From an uncultured Treponema sp. (lineage in GTDB: Bacteria; Spirochaetota; Spirochaetia; Treponematales; Treponemataceae), in NCBI RefSeq assembly GCF_934725225.1, contig NZ_CAKVAM010000006.1:1-64000 (forward strand): a stretch of DNA of 64,000 bases, in the 5' to 3' direction. Within the stretch, counting starts at the first letter, position 1, and every line of letters begins with the position of its first letter. Positions 25,742 to 35,087 of this stretch are shown in pieces. The position numbers and the translations under genes are program-made. The notes below the pieces were generated by a model. That model did not search any database. It worked only from the letters and a program-made list of their open reading frames with translations, and was not told the DNA's origin.

Positions 25742-27604
25742 TTATGCTTTATTCAAGCGAGCCTCGAGGTCATCCAAGCAAGCGGACAATTCTTTTGGAA
25801 GATGTTTGCCGAACTTTGGATAGTGGTTTTCGCGGATGTCTTTACATTCCTTGAGCCAGCCTTCCTTGTCAACTGCTGTGATTGCTGGAATCTGTGCTTT
25901 GTAAACGTCTGCAAGACCGTCAAGGTTGAGAGCACCGTCTTTTGGCATGAATCCGATTGGTGTGTCAACGTAGTTGTCTTTTCCGTCGCAGCGGTCAAAA
26001 ATCCATGCAAGAACGCGGCTGTTGTCGCCGTATCCTGGCCACATGAATCCTCCTGGAAGCTCCTTGTTGTCTTCGTCCTTGCGGAACCAGTTAACATAGA
26101 AAATCTTAGGAAGCTTGTCTTCTTCACCGCGTTTAGCAGCTGCAGCCCCTACGTCAATCCAGTGCTGGAAGTAGTCGCCCATGTTGTATCCGCAGAATGG
26201 AAGAATTGCGAACGGGTCGCGGCGGATTTTTCCAACCTGAGAAGCATCGATTGTAGAAGCGGCAGTGATTTCTGAACCTACGATAGATCCAAGGAATACA
26301 CCGTGGTTCCAGTTGCGGCTCTGGTGTACAAGTGGAACTGTTGAAGGGCGACGTCCACCGAACAAGATTGCGCTGATTGGTACACCTTCTGGAGATTCCC
26401 AGTCAGAAGCGATACAAGGGCACTGTTTTGCAGGTGCTGTAAAGCGTGCGTTCGGATGAGCGAATTCTTCACCCTTAGGAGATTTGTCTTTTGGAAGAGC
26501 ATCGCGTACGTTGCCTTTCCAGTCAACAAGCTTGCCCTTTGCAGGATAACCGATTCCTTCCCACCAAACGTCTCCGTCTTCTGTAAGAGCACAGTTTGTG
26601 AAGATTGTGTTCTTTGAAGCAGCTTCAAGAGCGTTCTTGTTAGATTCAGCGGATGTTCCTGGTGCAACACCGAAGAAACCTGCCTCTGGGTTGATAGCGT
26701 AAAGACGACCATCTTTTCCGAATTTCATCCAGGCAATATCATCGCCGACTGTTTCAACTTTCCAGCCAGGGATTGTAGGAATAAGCATTGCAAGGTTTGT
26801 TTTTCCACAAGCAGAAGGGAATGCGCCAGTAACGTATTTAACTTCTCCTTCAGGGTTTGTGAGCTTAAGGATAAGCATATGCTCAGCAAGCCAGCCTTCT
26901 TCGCGTGCGATTACAGTTGCAATGCGGAGAGCGAAACATTTCTTTCCAAGAAGAGCGTTTCCGCCGTATCCAGAACCGTAAGACCAGATAAGGCGTTCTT
27001 CTGGGAACTGGCTGATGTATTTGTGTTCAACATCTGCGCAAGGCCAAACACCGTTGTCTTTTTCGCCGTTGTTTAGCGGTTTTCCGACTGAGTGAAGACA
27101 TGGAACAAAGTCTCCGTCCGTGCCGAAATATTCCCAAACTTTTTCGCCTGCGCGTGTCATGATGTCCATGTTGAGAACAACGTATTCAGAGTCTGTAAGC
27201 TCAATTCCGTATTTTGCGATCGGCGAGCCAAGAGGTCCCATGCAGAACGGAATAACGTACATCGTGCGTCCGTGCATACAGCCTTTGTAAAGACCTTTCA
27301 TTGTAGCCTTGAGCTCTTTAGGATCAATCCAGTGGTTTGTAGGACCGGCATCCTCTTCCTTTACAGAAGAAATGAATGTGCGTGACTCAACACGTGCAAC
27401 ATCACTTGGAAGCGAGCGGAAAAGGAAGCTGTTAGGCTTTTTTGTAAGCGGAGTTGCAAGGCCTGCATCAACGCATTTTTTCATAAGGCGGTCATATTCG
27501 GCTGTAGAACCATCGCAAACAACAACATTGTCCGGCTCACACATCTTAACACATTCTTCAATCCATGCCTTGATTTTGGCATGCTTGATGTCATTAACTG
27601 TCAT
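25742..27604 (-). CDS. pckG: Phosphoenolpyruvate carboxykinase (GTP)
   Basis: 620 residues, GTP-type length. Interconverts oxaloacetate and PEP; in fermentative anaerobes it often runs in the carboxylating direction toward succinate. Visible are the kinase P-loop region ACGKTNLAM, the upstream [14 protein letters not shown], the [12 protein letters not shown] substrate loop and the C-terminal nucleotide-contacting [11 protein letters not shown]. An AGGAG ribosome binding site precedes ATG 27604. Codons are strongly biased and GC-richer than in neighbours, as expected for a highly expressed gene. Confidence 0.95.
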   Translation of the reverse strand: MTVNDIKHAKIKAWIEECVKMCEPDNVVVCDGSTAEYDRLMKKCVDAGLATPLTKKPNSFLFRSLPSDVARVESRTFISSVKEEDAGPTNHWIDPKELKATMKGLYKGCMHGRTMYVIPFCMGPLGSPIAKYGIELTDSEYVVLNMDIMTRAGEKVWEYFGTDGDFVPCLHSVGKPLNNGEKDNGVWPCADVEHKYISQFPEERLIWSYGSGYGGNALLGKKCFALRIATVIAREEGWLAEHMLILKLTNPEGEVKYVTGAFPSACGKTNLAMLIPTIPGWKVETVGDDIAWMKFGKDGRLYAINPEAGFFGVAPGTSAESNKNALEAASKNTIFTNCALTEDGDVWWEGIGYPAKGKLVDWKGNVRDALPKDKSPKGEEFAHPNARFTAPAKQCPCIASDWESPEGVPISAILFGGRRPSTVPLVHQSRNWNHGVFLGSIVGSEITAASTIDASQVGKIRRDPFAILPFCGYNMGDYFQHWIDVGAAAAKRGEEDKLPKIFYVNWFRKDEDNKELPGGFMWPGYGDNSRVLAWIFDRCDGKDNYVDTPIGFMPKDGALNLDGLADVYKAQIPAITAVDKEGWLKECKDIRENHYPKFGKHLPKELSACLDDLEARLNKA

Positions 27605-27670
27605 TCGATTACTCCTATGCTTAGAGTCAGAATTGAAATAGCTTTAAGCCTTCTGATTCCATATAGAATA

Positions 27671-27699
27671 AATATACTTTTTTTTCTGATGATTTTCAA
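27671..27699 (-). promoter_or_regulatory. pckG promoter
   Basis: On the minus strand: -35 TTGAAA (27694-27699), 17-base spacer, -10 TATATT (27671-27676), leaving a leader of about 60 bases. Confidence 0.6.
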
Positions 27700-27798
27700 T
27701 AGACGAAGCAAAAAGAAGTTCATATCAATCTTTCAAAATCTATAATTTTTTCTTATCAATTGAATTTCAGTGAAATTCAGCAAAAGCATGATTTAAAA

Positions 27799-27825
27799 CA
27801 AAAAAAGGCAGCGTAAAACTGCCTT
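27799..27825 (-). terminator. Terminator after tRNA-Arg
   Basis: AAGGCAG and CTGCCTT form a perfect stem with a 7-base loop; the minus strand continues with a run of T. Confidence 0.75.
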
Positions 27826-27845
27826 GAATCTTAAAAGTGTAACTT

Positions 27846-27920
27846 TGACCCTCGCGGGGTTCGAACTCGCTACCTACAGCTTAGGAGGCTGTCGCTCTAT
27901 CCATAGTGAGCTAGGGGGTC
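27846..27920 (-). tRNA. tRNA-Arg (anticodon CCT)
   Basis: A 75-base cloverleaf: acceptor GACCCCC/GAGGGTC with discriminator A, D-arm with loop GG, anticodon stem ACAGC/GCTGT around CTCCTAA, and T-loop TTCGAAC. CCA is not encoded. Two A-C oppositions occur, one in the acceptor (6-67) and one in the T stem (52-62), which is unusual for a functional tRNA. It would read AGG codons. Confidence 0.88.
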
Positions 27921-27965
27921 ATGGCTTTCCAAAGGAAAGAAAAACAATCCTTTGGAAAAACAAAT

Positions 27966-28538
27966 TTATTTGTCTTTTGCTCTTTCTACAAATGAACCGT
28001 CTCTTGTGTCGATTACGATTTTATCATCTGTGTTGCAGAACAAAGGAACTCTTACTTCCATTCCTGTATCGAGAGTTGCAGGCTTCAAAGATTTTCCAGA
28101 AGTATCGCCTTTGATTCCTGGCTCGCAGTATGTGATTACGCGCACAACGTTAATAGGAAGTTTTACGCCAACCGGCTTTCCTTCATAATATGTGATTGTT
28201 ACATCGTAGTCATCATCAGGAGAAATGTATCCAGCGTTGTCTCCCAAATCTTCCTTTGAAAGCATAACATCTTCGTAAGTTTCCTGATCCATAAAGTGAA
28301 AATCATCACCGTCGATATAAGAAAGCTTTACATTTTTTTCTACAAGGTCAACATCGTCAAATTTTTCACCAGCATCAAGACCCAAATCCTGAGTTCCGCC
28401 TGTAACAATATTTTTTACACGAAGCTTTACTGTAATTCCCTGACGTCCGGCTTTCTGACCAAGCATTTTCTGAACAATAAAAGGAGAGCCTTCAAACATA
28501 AAAGCTGTTCCAACTTTAATTTCGTTTGTTGATAACAT
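27966..28538 (-). CDS. efp: Elongation factor P, arginine-32 type
   Basis: 190 residues, three OB-like domains as expected. Relieves ribosome stalling at polyproline. The tip of the domain I loop reads QKAGRQG, placing arginine at residue 32 where E. coli-type EF-P has a modified lysine. This is the form activated by EarP-dependent rhamnosylation, and an EarP gene lies directly upstream on the same strand with a 93-base gap. An AAGGAAG ribosome binding site precedes ATG 28538. Confidence 0.95.
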   Translation of the reverse strand: MLSTNEIKVGTAFMFEGSPFIVQKMLGQKAGRQGITVKLRVKNIVTGGTQDLGLDAGEKFDDVDLVEKNVKLSYIDGDDFHFMDQETYEDVMLSKEDLGDNAGYISPDDDYDVTITYYEGKPVGVKLPINVVRVITYCEPGIKGDTSGKSLKPATLDTGMEVRVPLFCNTDDKIVIDTRDGSFVERAKDK

Positions 28539-28631
28539 AATAAACTTCCTTGATTATAAACTTGCTATTCGATTATATATGAACTGAAATAAAATTGCAA
28601 CATTTCAAAATGCGGGCAAAACAAATTTGAT

Positions 28632-29822
28632 TTAGCGCGGAATTTTCGTTTCAAGAAATTTCAAAAGATTTTCAGCAAGATTTCCGTTCTTTAAAATTTC
28701 ATCGGAAAATTTTTTAAATTCCGGTTTTAACTTTTCAGAATTTTTCAGCAAGGAAAGAATTTCATTTTTCATTTCTGAATTTATTTTTTCATTTTCTGAC
28801 GGAAGTTTTTTTTCTTCAAGAATTTCCAAAGCTTCTGGGCAGCAAGCAGCTTCAAAATTTCGATTGTACAAAAAAGAAAATTTTTCAATCTGCGGAATTT
28901 TTATTTTTTGCAAAAACACGTTCAGTTTTACAATGTGAAATTCTTCTTCCTGCGGATAAATGTTCCATATAAACGGATTTCCCAAAAGACAACATCGGCT
29001 GAACGAATCTTCCCCGCGCACAAAAGAAAAATCCATAAGCGACAAAAAAGCGTCCCAAACTTCCTGCTGCATAAACGGAAGACAGACAAAATCAACTTTA
29101 AATTTTTCCAAGGAAATTTTTGCTGAATCTGCTCCAGCACCGGGCGCAACAAAAACAAGAACTTTTTTTGAAACTGAAAATTCTTTTATCGCGGAAGCTA
29201 AAAAATCAAAATTCTTTGGATAAGAAAAAATCAGAATTTTAAATGAATCAGAAAAATTTTCTGAAAAAATTTTTTTATCAAGATTTTGTTTTACAAGATT
29301 CAAGGCATAATTTTTTTCAGAAAGACAACGCATAAAATTTTTGTCCAAAATCAAGCCGCCAGTTTTTTTTGTAAAGCCCGGCATGAAATTTATTTTTTTT
29401 ATTTTTGCAGAACGTGTGCCGCTTTTTAATAGATGAAAATCATCAGCCCAAGATTCAGCTGTCAAATATTCAACGTTCACAATCTGAACATTCAAATTAA
29501 ACTGAGGCGAAAATAAAATTTCTTCAAGCCATTCCGGGCGGCCGCATTGAAAACATTCCAAAATAAATTCCGGCGGATTCTCTGAAAATTCTTTTTTGCA
29601 AAGCTCATTGTCGTTCCAGTCAAAAATTTTCCATCCGCAGAATTCCTGAAACGACTTCGCCGAATCTATGCCTTTTGAAATTTTTGCAAACGAATCAAGG
29701 TTGCTTACAACAAGCCGAATTTCAAGATTTTTTTTCAACTCGGAAAGCGCGCGGCACAAACGAAAAACAACTCCGATGTCGCCAAAATTATCAACGACTT
29801 TGCACAAAACTGTAATTTCCAT
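28632..29822 (-). CDS. earP: EF-P arginine rhamnosyltransferase EarP
   Basis: 396 residues from ATG 29822. It transfers rhamnose from dTDP-beta-L-rhamnose to Arg32 of EF-P. The diagnostic N-terminus KVVDNFGDIGVVFRLCRAL and the C-terminal donor-binding stretch RGEDSF...PFIWNIYPQEEEFH are both present, so the enzyme looks complete. An in-frame TTG at 29840 is a weaker start. TAGAAT lies eight bases before the ATG and no ribosome binding site is seen. The dTDP-rhamnose genes are not in this window. Confidence 0.93.
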   Translation of the reverse strand: MEITVLCKVVDNFGDIGVVFRLCRALSELKKNLEIRLVVSNLDSFAKISKGIDSAKSFQEFCGWKIFDWNDNELCKKEFSENPPEFILECFQCGRPEWLEEILFSPQFNLNVQIVNVEYLTAESWADDFHLLKSGTRSAKIKKINFMPGFTKKTGGLILDKNFMRCLSEKNYALNLVKQNLDKKIFSENFSDSFKILIFSYPKNFDFLASAIKEFSVSKKVLVFVAPGAGADSAKISLEKFKVDFVCLPFMQQEVWDAFLSLMDFSFVRGEDSFSRCCLLGNPFIWNIYPQEEEFHIVKLNVFLQKIKIPQIEKFSFLYNRNFEAACCPEALEILEEKKLPSENEKINSEMKNEILSLLKNSEKLKPEFKKFSDEILKNGNLAENLLKFLETKIPR

Positions 29823-29919
29823 AGAAAAACATTCTATCAAATTTTTTTGATTTGCGGCATTTTTTTTATTTTTTCCATAATAAAGTTTTTAATTCTTGAA
29901 TTTTTTATTTGGAGCAAAC

Positions 29920-31485
29920 ATGAAAATTTTTTGTTTTTCGCCTTTTGGCTACGAAGGAAATCTTGTTACAGTTGAAGTTGATTTGCGCCGCGGAATTCCT
30001 ACCGTTGACATAGTCGGGCTTGCGGACAATGCGGTAAAAGAATCGCGAGAAAGAATGAAAAGCGCAATTATAAATTCCGGGCTTTTGTTTCCGCCTGAAC
30101 GAGTTCTTATAAGTCTTTCTCCTGCCGATTTGAAAAAAGAGGGAGCCGGTTTTGACCTTGCGATTGCTCTTGCAGTTTTGTCAGCAAAAGAAAACTTAGA
30201 AAATGAAAATTCTGCATTTCAAACAGAACCGATTCTTGTGATTGGCGAGCTTGAACTGAACGGAAACATACGGCCTGTAAAAGCCATTCATGCGGCAGCG
30301 GCAACTGCTTATGCAAGCGGAATAAGATATTGCATCGTTCCTGCTGCGAATGCGGAAGAAGCAAGGGAAATCCGCACAATGAAAATTTTTGGCGCAGAAA
30401 ATTTGACAGAAGCTTTCAATGCGTTAAAAAATCCAGAATCATTTTCTGATTATAAAACTTCGCACGTTGAAGAAAAAAACGGAAGCGCAATAAAAGATGC
30501 AGTTGAAATAAATGGAATTCTTTTTCCGCCGGAAGAATTTGAGTTTAAAGAAATTTGCGGGCAACAAGAACTTGTGAGAGGTTTGCAAATCGCCGCGGCA
30601 GGAAAACACAACTTGCTCGCGTTCGGTCCTCCCGGCTGCGGAAAAACACTTTCGCTTCAAAGATTTCCTGCGCTAGTTCCATTGCTCACAAAAGAAGAAA
30701 GTCAAAGCGTAACCCGGATTTATTCGATTGCAGGAATTCTTCAGGCTGGAGCAAGAATAATAAAAAAAGCTCCGTTCAGGCAACCGCACCAGACGTCTAC
30801 AATAGAAGGAATGTGCGGCGGCGGAATCCATTGCAGCCCAGGAGAAATTTCACTTGCGCACAACGGAACTCTTTTCTTAGACGAAGCTGCGGAATTCAGA
30901 ACATCAGTTCTTCAGATTTTAAGAGTTCCGCTTGAAACAGGAAGCATAACTTTAAGCAGAGCCGGACGCTCCACAATTTTCCCATCAAATTTTCAGCTTT
31001 TGATGTCAATGAATCCGTGCCCCTGCGGAAACTACGGCTCAAAAGAAAAACTTTGCTTATGCTCTGCCCGCTCAGTCGAACAATACTGGAAAAAAATTTC
31101 CGCGCCGCTTTTGGACAGAATCGACTTAAGCATTCAAGTTGAAAAAGTTTCAATAGAAAATTCAAATTCATCGCAAAGCATTTCAACATCAGAATTGCGG
31201 AAAGAAATCGCGGCGGCAATAAAAATTCAGCGCAAACGTGGAAAAAGAAATTCAAGGCTTTCTCCATCGGAAATAAAAGAATTTTGCCAGATGAATTCGG
31301 AAGCAAAAAAAATTTTAGACGAGGCAACTGAAGCTTACGAGTTTTCGCCAAGATCCGTTTCTAGCTGCATAAAAATTGCAAGGACAATTTCAGACATGAA
31401 AGAAGAAAATGTAATTGGAAAAGATTCAATGGAAGAAGCTGTGAAATTTAAAAAGCCAGCAGGCGCAATGAATCTTTTGGCATAA
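29920..31485 (+). CDS. comM: ComM/YifB-type Mg-chelatase-like AAA+ ATPase
   Basis: 521 residues from ATG 29920, which has a GGAG ribosome binding site; ATG 29896 does not. The N-terminal Lon-protease-like domain contains DIVGLADNAVKESRERM. The AAA+ core has Walker A GPPGCGKT and Walker B TLFLDEA, with the MNPCPCGNYG motif and a C-terminal helical domain. ComM-type helicases extend recombination intermediates during natural transformation, so the gene is compatible with DNA uptake, though many non-competent bacteria carry it. Confidence 0.9.
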   Translation: MKIFCFSPFGYEGNLVTVEVDLRRGIPTVDIVGLADNAVKESRERMKSAIINSGLLFPPERVLISLSPADLKKEGAGFDLAIALAVLSAKENLENENSAFQTEPILVIGELELNGNIRPVKAIHAAAATAYASGIRYCIVPAANAEEAREIRTMKIFGAENLTEAFNALKNPESFSDYKTSHVEEKNGSAIKDAVEINGILFPPEEFEFKEICGQQELVRGLQIAAAGKHNLLAFGPPGCGKTLSLQRFPALVPLLTKEESQSVTRIYSIAGILQAGARIIKKAPFRQPHQTSTIEGMCGGGIHCSPGEISLAHNGTLFLDEAAEFRTSVLQILRVPLETGSITLSRAGRSTIFPSNFQLLMSMNPCPCGNYGSKEKLCLCSARSVEQYWKKISAPLLDRIDLSIQVEKVSIENSNSSQSISTSELRKEIAAAIKIQRKRGKRNSRLSPSEIKEFCQMNSEAKKILDEATEAYEFSPRSVSSCIKIARTISDMKEENVIGKDSMEEAVKFKKPAGAMNLLA

Positions 31486-31510
31486 AAAAAGACCGAAATG
31501 AATTCGGTCT
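31484..31510 (-). terminator. Terminator after tRNA-Leu
   Basis: AGACCGAA (31490-31497) and TTCGGTCT (31503-31510) form an 8-base stem; the minus strand continues with seven T. It may also serve the convergent comM gene. Confidence 0.75.
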
Positions 31511-31516
31511 AAAAGA

Positions 31517-31599
31517 TACCGGCTCAGAGACTTGAACTCTGACACGCTCGCGCGCAAAAGATTTTGAGTCTTTCGTGTCTACCATTCCACCAAGCCGGC
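31517..31599 (-). tRNA. tRNA-Leu (anticodon CAA)
   Basis: An 83-base class II tRNA with a long variable arm. Acceptor GCCGGCT pairs with AGCCGGT (one G-T), the anticodon stem AAAGA/TCTTT surrounds CTCAAAA, and the T-loop is TTCAAGT. It reads TTG. CCA is not encoded. Confidence 0.95.
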
Positions 31600-31798
31600 A
31601 AGTGATAAATACTATATCAAAAAATAAAAATAAAATCAAGAGGAACTTTTAAACTCGTCTGGCTTTTGCAACTCTCTCAAGAGAAAAATGGAGGTTTTAT
31701 TTTTGGAATCATTTTTGTATAATCATTTGTATGAATCTATAAAAAACATTTCATTTCAATTCGTATTGCAAAATTCATTATTTTTTCAGGAACCATCT

Positions 31799-33361
31799 AT
31801 GGAATACACATTATTCGACAGAACACCGGAAGATATTTTAAAATCAGTTTTTGGCTATGAATCATTCAGACCGATGCAAAGAAAAATAATTCAAAATGTT
31901 TTGGACGGACGCGACACGCTTGCTGTCATGCCGACTGGAGGCGGAAAATCTTTATGCTATGAAATTCCGGCTCTTATTCTTCCGGGAATTACAGTCGTTG
32001 TTTCGCCGTTAATCGCATTAATGCAAGATCAAGTGGCGCAACTTGAATCCTACGGAATTTCTGCCGTCTGTTTAAATTCGTCTCTTGAAAGAAACTATTA
32101 TCAAAAATGCTGCGAAAAAATTTTATCAGGAAAAATCAAGCTTCTTTATGTTTCGCCGGAAGGATTGAATTCAGGCAGAATGATTCGGCTGCTTCAGGAA
32201 TCAAAAAGTTCTGTTGACTGCATTGCAATCGACGAGGCTCACTGCATAAGCGAATGGGGACACGATTTCCGCCCGGACTACATGGAAATAACTCATATAA
32301 GAAATCAGTTTCCAAAATCAGTTTTTCTTGCGCTCACGGCAACTGCGACAAAGCAAGTTCAGGCTGATATTATAAAAAATCTTCGGATGGAAAATCCTGA
32401 AATATTTATGGCAAGTTTCAACAGACCGAATCTTTTTCTTCAAGTAATAAAAAAAGACAAGCCGATAGAACAAGTTCTGAACTTCATAGAAAATCATCCG
32501 AATCAAAGCGGAATAATTTACTGTTTTTCAAGGAAGCAAGTTGATTTAGTCGCGCAAGAATTGCACATAAATGGAATAAAAGCATTGAGCTATCACGCAG
32601 GACTTAACGATGCGCAACGGGCAAAAAATCAGCAGGATTTTATTTCTGACAAAGCTGACATTATGGTTGCAACAGTCGCATTCGGAATGGGAATTAATAA
32701 ACCTGACGTTCGCTTTGTAATTCACTTTGATATGCCAAAATCCATAGAGCAATATTATCAGGAAATCGGGCGGGCAGGACGCGATGGACTAGAAGCTGAA
32801 GCCTTGCTTTTATACAGCGCAGGAGACATTCACAAAATCAGATATTTTTTTAAAGACAATTTTGATTCCGCTAAATCAGAAAATCTTTTGCAAGGAATGA
32901 TAAACTACTGCGAAAATTCTGTTTGCAGGCGGCAATCACTTTTGTCTTACTTTGGGGAAAGCTATTCAGATGCAAGACAAGATTGTGTTTCTTCAGAAAA
33001 CTGCTGCGATATATGCGCAACGAAAAAAATAAATTACAATCAGCCGCGCGCAATTCTTCATAAAAAAATTCAAAGTTTTCCAAAGCCATCAAAAAAATCT
33101 ACAGGCGAACTTTTTGTTTCTGACACTTTAAAAAGCAATGAAAAAATTTTATCAGAAAAAATACGAAGCTGGAGAAAAAAGGCAGCAGAAGAATTAAACG
33201 TTCCGCCTTATGTTATTTTTGGAGACAAAACACTTTTTGACATTGCGCAAAAGAAGCCATCAAACATAAAAGAACTTACAAGCTGCTACGGAATAGGAGA
33301 AATCAAAGCTGAAAAATTTGGGTACTTCATCTTGAAAATAATAAAAGAAAATGCGCAGTGA
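31799..33361 (+). CDS. recQ: ATP-dependent DNA helicase RecQ
   Basis: 520 residues from ATG 31799 (CAGGA seven bases upstream). Superfamily 2 motifs: Q-motif region FRPMQRKIIQ, Walker A PTGGGKS, DEAH with CISEWGHDFR, and motif VI QEIGRAGRDG. A four-cysteine zinc region follows (CENSVCRR...CCDIC). The C-terminal 80 residues are an HRDC domain. The winged-helix part of the RQC domain found in longer RecQ seems missing, explaining the reduced length. An earlier ATG at 31688 would start before the -10 box TATAAT at about 31718. Confidence 0.92.
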   Translation: MEYTLFDRTPEDILKSVFGYESFRPMQRKIIQNVLDGRDTLAVMPTGGGKSLCYEIPALILPGITVVVSPLIALMQDQVAQLESYGISAVCLNSSLERNYYQKCCEKILSGKIKLLYVSPEGLNSGRMIRLLQESKSSVDCIAIDEAHCISEWGHDFRPDYMEITHIRNQFPKSVFLALTATATKQVQADIIKNLRMENPEIFMASFNRPNLFLQVIKKDKPIEQVLNFIENHPNQSGIIYCFSRKQVDLVAQELHINGIKALSYHAGLNDAQRAKNQQDFISDKADIMVATVAFGMGINKPDVRFVIHFDMPKSIEQYYQEIGRAGRDGLEAEALLLYSAGDIHKIRYFFKDNFDSAKSENLLQGMINYCENSVCRRQSLLSYFGESYSDARQDCVSSENCCDICATKKINYNQPRAILHKKIQSFPKPSKKSTGELFVSDTLKSNEKILSEKIRSWRKKAAEELNVPPYVIFGDKTLFDIAQKKPSNIKELTSCYGIGEIKAEKFGYFILKIIKENAQ

Positions 33362-33364
33362 TTT

Positions 33365-35053
33365 TTAAGATTGCTCTAAAATCCGTTTTGCTTTTTTTGC
33401 ATTTGCATTTTTCTTTTTTGCTCCAAACTGATAGCCTTTAGGCTTTTCTTTTTCCTCTGTCAAATTTTCTTCTTCGGCATCTTTTGCAATTTCTTCAACG
33501 GCGGATTTTACGCTTGGGTATCTTCCTTTTGCCCAAATATCAAGACCAGTGCCCTGAGTCGCAACGTCATCGCTTGCAATATATTCCGCGCAAATATCAG
33601 CGAATTCAGAACGGTCATATTTTGCAAATTCTTTTCCCAACGCATAACGCAAATTTTTCTGAATGTCGCTCTTCAATGCTGAACGCGCAAGCTCTATAAC
33701 TTCTTTTGTTCCAGCATGATTATATTCAAGCAACGCCGCAGAAACTTTTGCTTTTGTAGCATCTCCAATTTTCTTGTCTTTTAAAACACTGATTAAATAA
33801 TCGTTTCCGTCAGAAGTATTTAAATCCGCAATCACGGAATAACATTTTTCCTTTACCTGCTTCTGCTCATCTTTGTCTTTGCATCTGAAAATCAAAAAAG
33901 GAACAGCCTTGTCAATTCTATTTTTTCCAACTGCGGAAACTGCTTCGAGCCGGACTTTGTACTGGGAATCGCGCAACGCCTGTGTAATCAAATCCGAAGA
34001 TTTTTTGTCATTGAAATATGAAATTCCTTTTATAACATAAGTTCGAAGATTCGGATCACTTGACTCAAACAATTCCACAAGAATATCTTCTGACTCTGGA
34101 TTTTCCATTGCGCCAATTGCTTCCGCAGCATACATTCTGACAAAAGTATTTTCGTTTTCGTCTTTTGCAATTTCTGAAATTTTCTGCCAAGTTTCAACAG
34201 CCTTGATTCTTCCAAGAACACGCATCAAGGCTTGCCGCTGGGAAACATTCAAATCATCACGGTCAAGATAATCCGCAAGAAAAAGCGCCTCTTCTTTTCC
34301 GCCTGTTTCACCCAATGCAGAAAGCGCGCCTGTAAAATACGCGTCCTCCTCTTTGTCAACCAAATCAACAAGTCCCGGATTCGCATCTTTTATGTCAGCT
34401 TCGGAAACATATTTAAAGCATTTTTCAACAATTGAATTTTTTTCATCGTAAGGATCATTTATAATTTCAACCGCGTAAGAAGCGAGGCAAGGGTCTTTTA
34501 ATTTTGTGAAATACTCAAGAATTTTTTCTTTTACAGCAACACTTTTTGTTTCTTGAAACAAATCATAAATTCCGTCAACAAAACGATTGTCCTGATTTTT
34601 TGTAAGCTCATCAATCAGTTCTGTAATCTGACCTTCAAGTCCATATTTTAAAATGTCATTGCAGTTTTTTTCATAATCCTTGGAACGGTCAACATAATTT
34701 TTTGAAGTGTCATGTTTTTTGGGACGAGCATCTGCCGGATAAATTTTTTCTCTTGTATATTTAAATTTTATATTCTCTGAAGGTTGGCTTCCGGAAATTG
34801 CATCGTAAGTTTCTGTTTTTGGCTCATCTTGAATTTCTGAAGTTTCATTTTCAGAAAGAGAAACATCTGGAATTTCTGTTTCAACATTTTGCGAAGTTTC
34901 TTCCGAAACAATTTCATCTGGCGCAGAATTTTCTGTTTGAGATTTTTCAGATTCAGACAAAATATTTTCAATAACTTCTGGCGTGGAAGATTCCTGAGAC
35001 CAAGCAAAAGTAAAAATCAATGAAACAGCAGCGAGCAAAAATTTTCTCTTCAT
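33365..35053 (-). CDS. Exported HEAT-repeat protein
   Basis: 562 residues from ATG 35053 (GGAG ribosome binding site). A signal peptide ends near TFAWSQ. An acidic, low-complexity region rich in Glu and Ser follows (about 20-100). From about residue 130 to 520 there are repeated pairs of helices of HEAT/PBS-lyase type (for example FVRMYAAEAIGAMENPESEDILVEL and DSQYKVRLEAVSAVGK). It ends in a basic KKKNANAKKAKR tail. Likely a periplasmic scaffold; partners are unknown. It converges on recQ with a three-base gap. Confidence 0.75.
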   Translation of the reverse strand: MKRKFLLAAVSLIFTFAWSQESSTPEVIENILSESEKSQTENSAPDEIVSEETSQNVETEIPDVSLSENETSEIQDEPKTETYDAISGSQPSENIKFKYTREKIYPADARPKKHDTSKNYVDRSKDYEKNCNDILKYGLEGQITELIDELTKNQDNRFVDGIYDLFQETKSVAVKEKILEYFTKLKDPCLASYAVEIINDPYDEKNSIVEKCFKYVSEADIKDANPGLVDLVDKEEDAYFTGALSALGETGGKEEALFLADYLDRDDLNVSQRQALMRVLGRIKAVETWQKISEIAKDENENTFVRMYAAEAIGAMENPESEDILVELFESSDPNLRTYVIKGISYFNDKKSSDLITQALRDSQYKVRLEAVSAVGKNRIDKAVPFLIFRCKDKDEQKQVKEKCYSVIADLNTSDGNDYLISVLKDKKIGDATKAKVSAALLEYNHAGTKEVIELARSALKSDIQKNLRYALGKEFAKYDRSEFADICAEYIASDDVATQGTGLDIWAKGRYPSVKSAVEEIAKDAEEENLTEEKEKPKGYQFGAKKKNANAKKAKRILEQS

Positions 35054-35087
35054 TTTTTCTCCAGACAAATCATTTTAATTATCGGCA

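Noticed and set aside
31688..31798. N-terminal extension of RecQ from ATG 31688
   Set aside because: The extra 37 residues have no RecQ similarity and the -10 box at about 31718 lies inside them.
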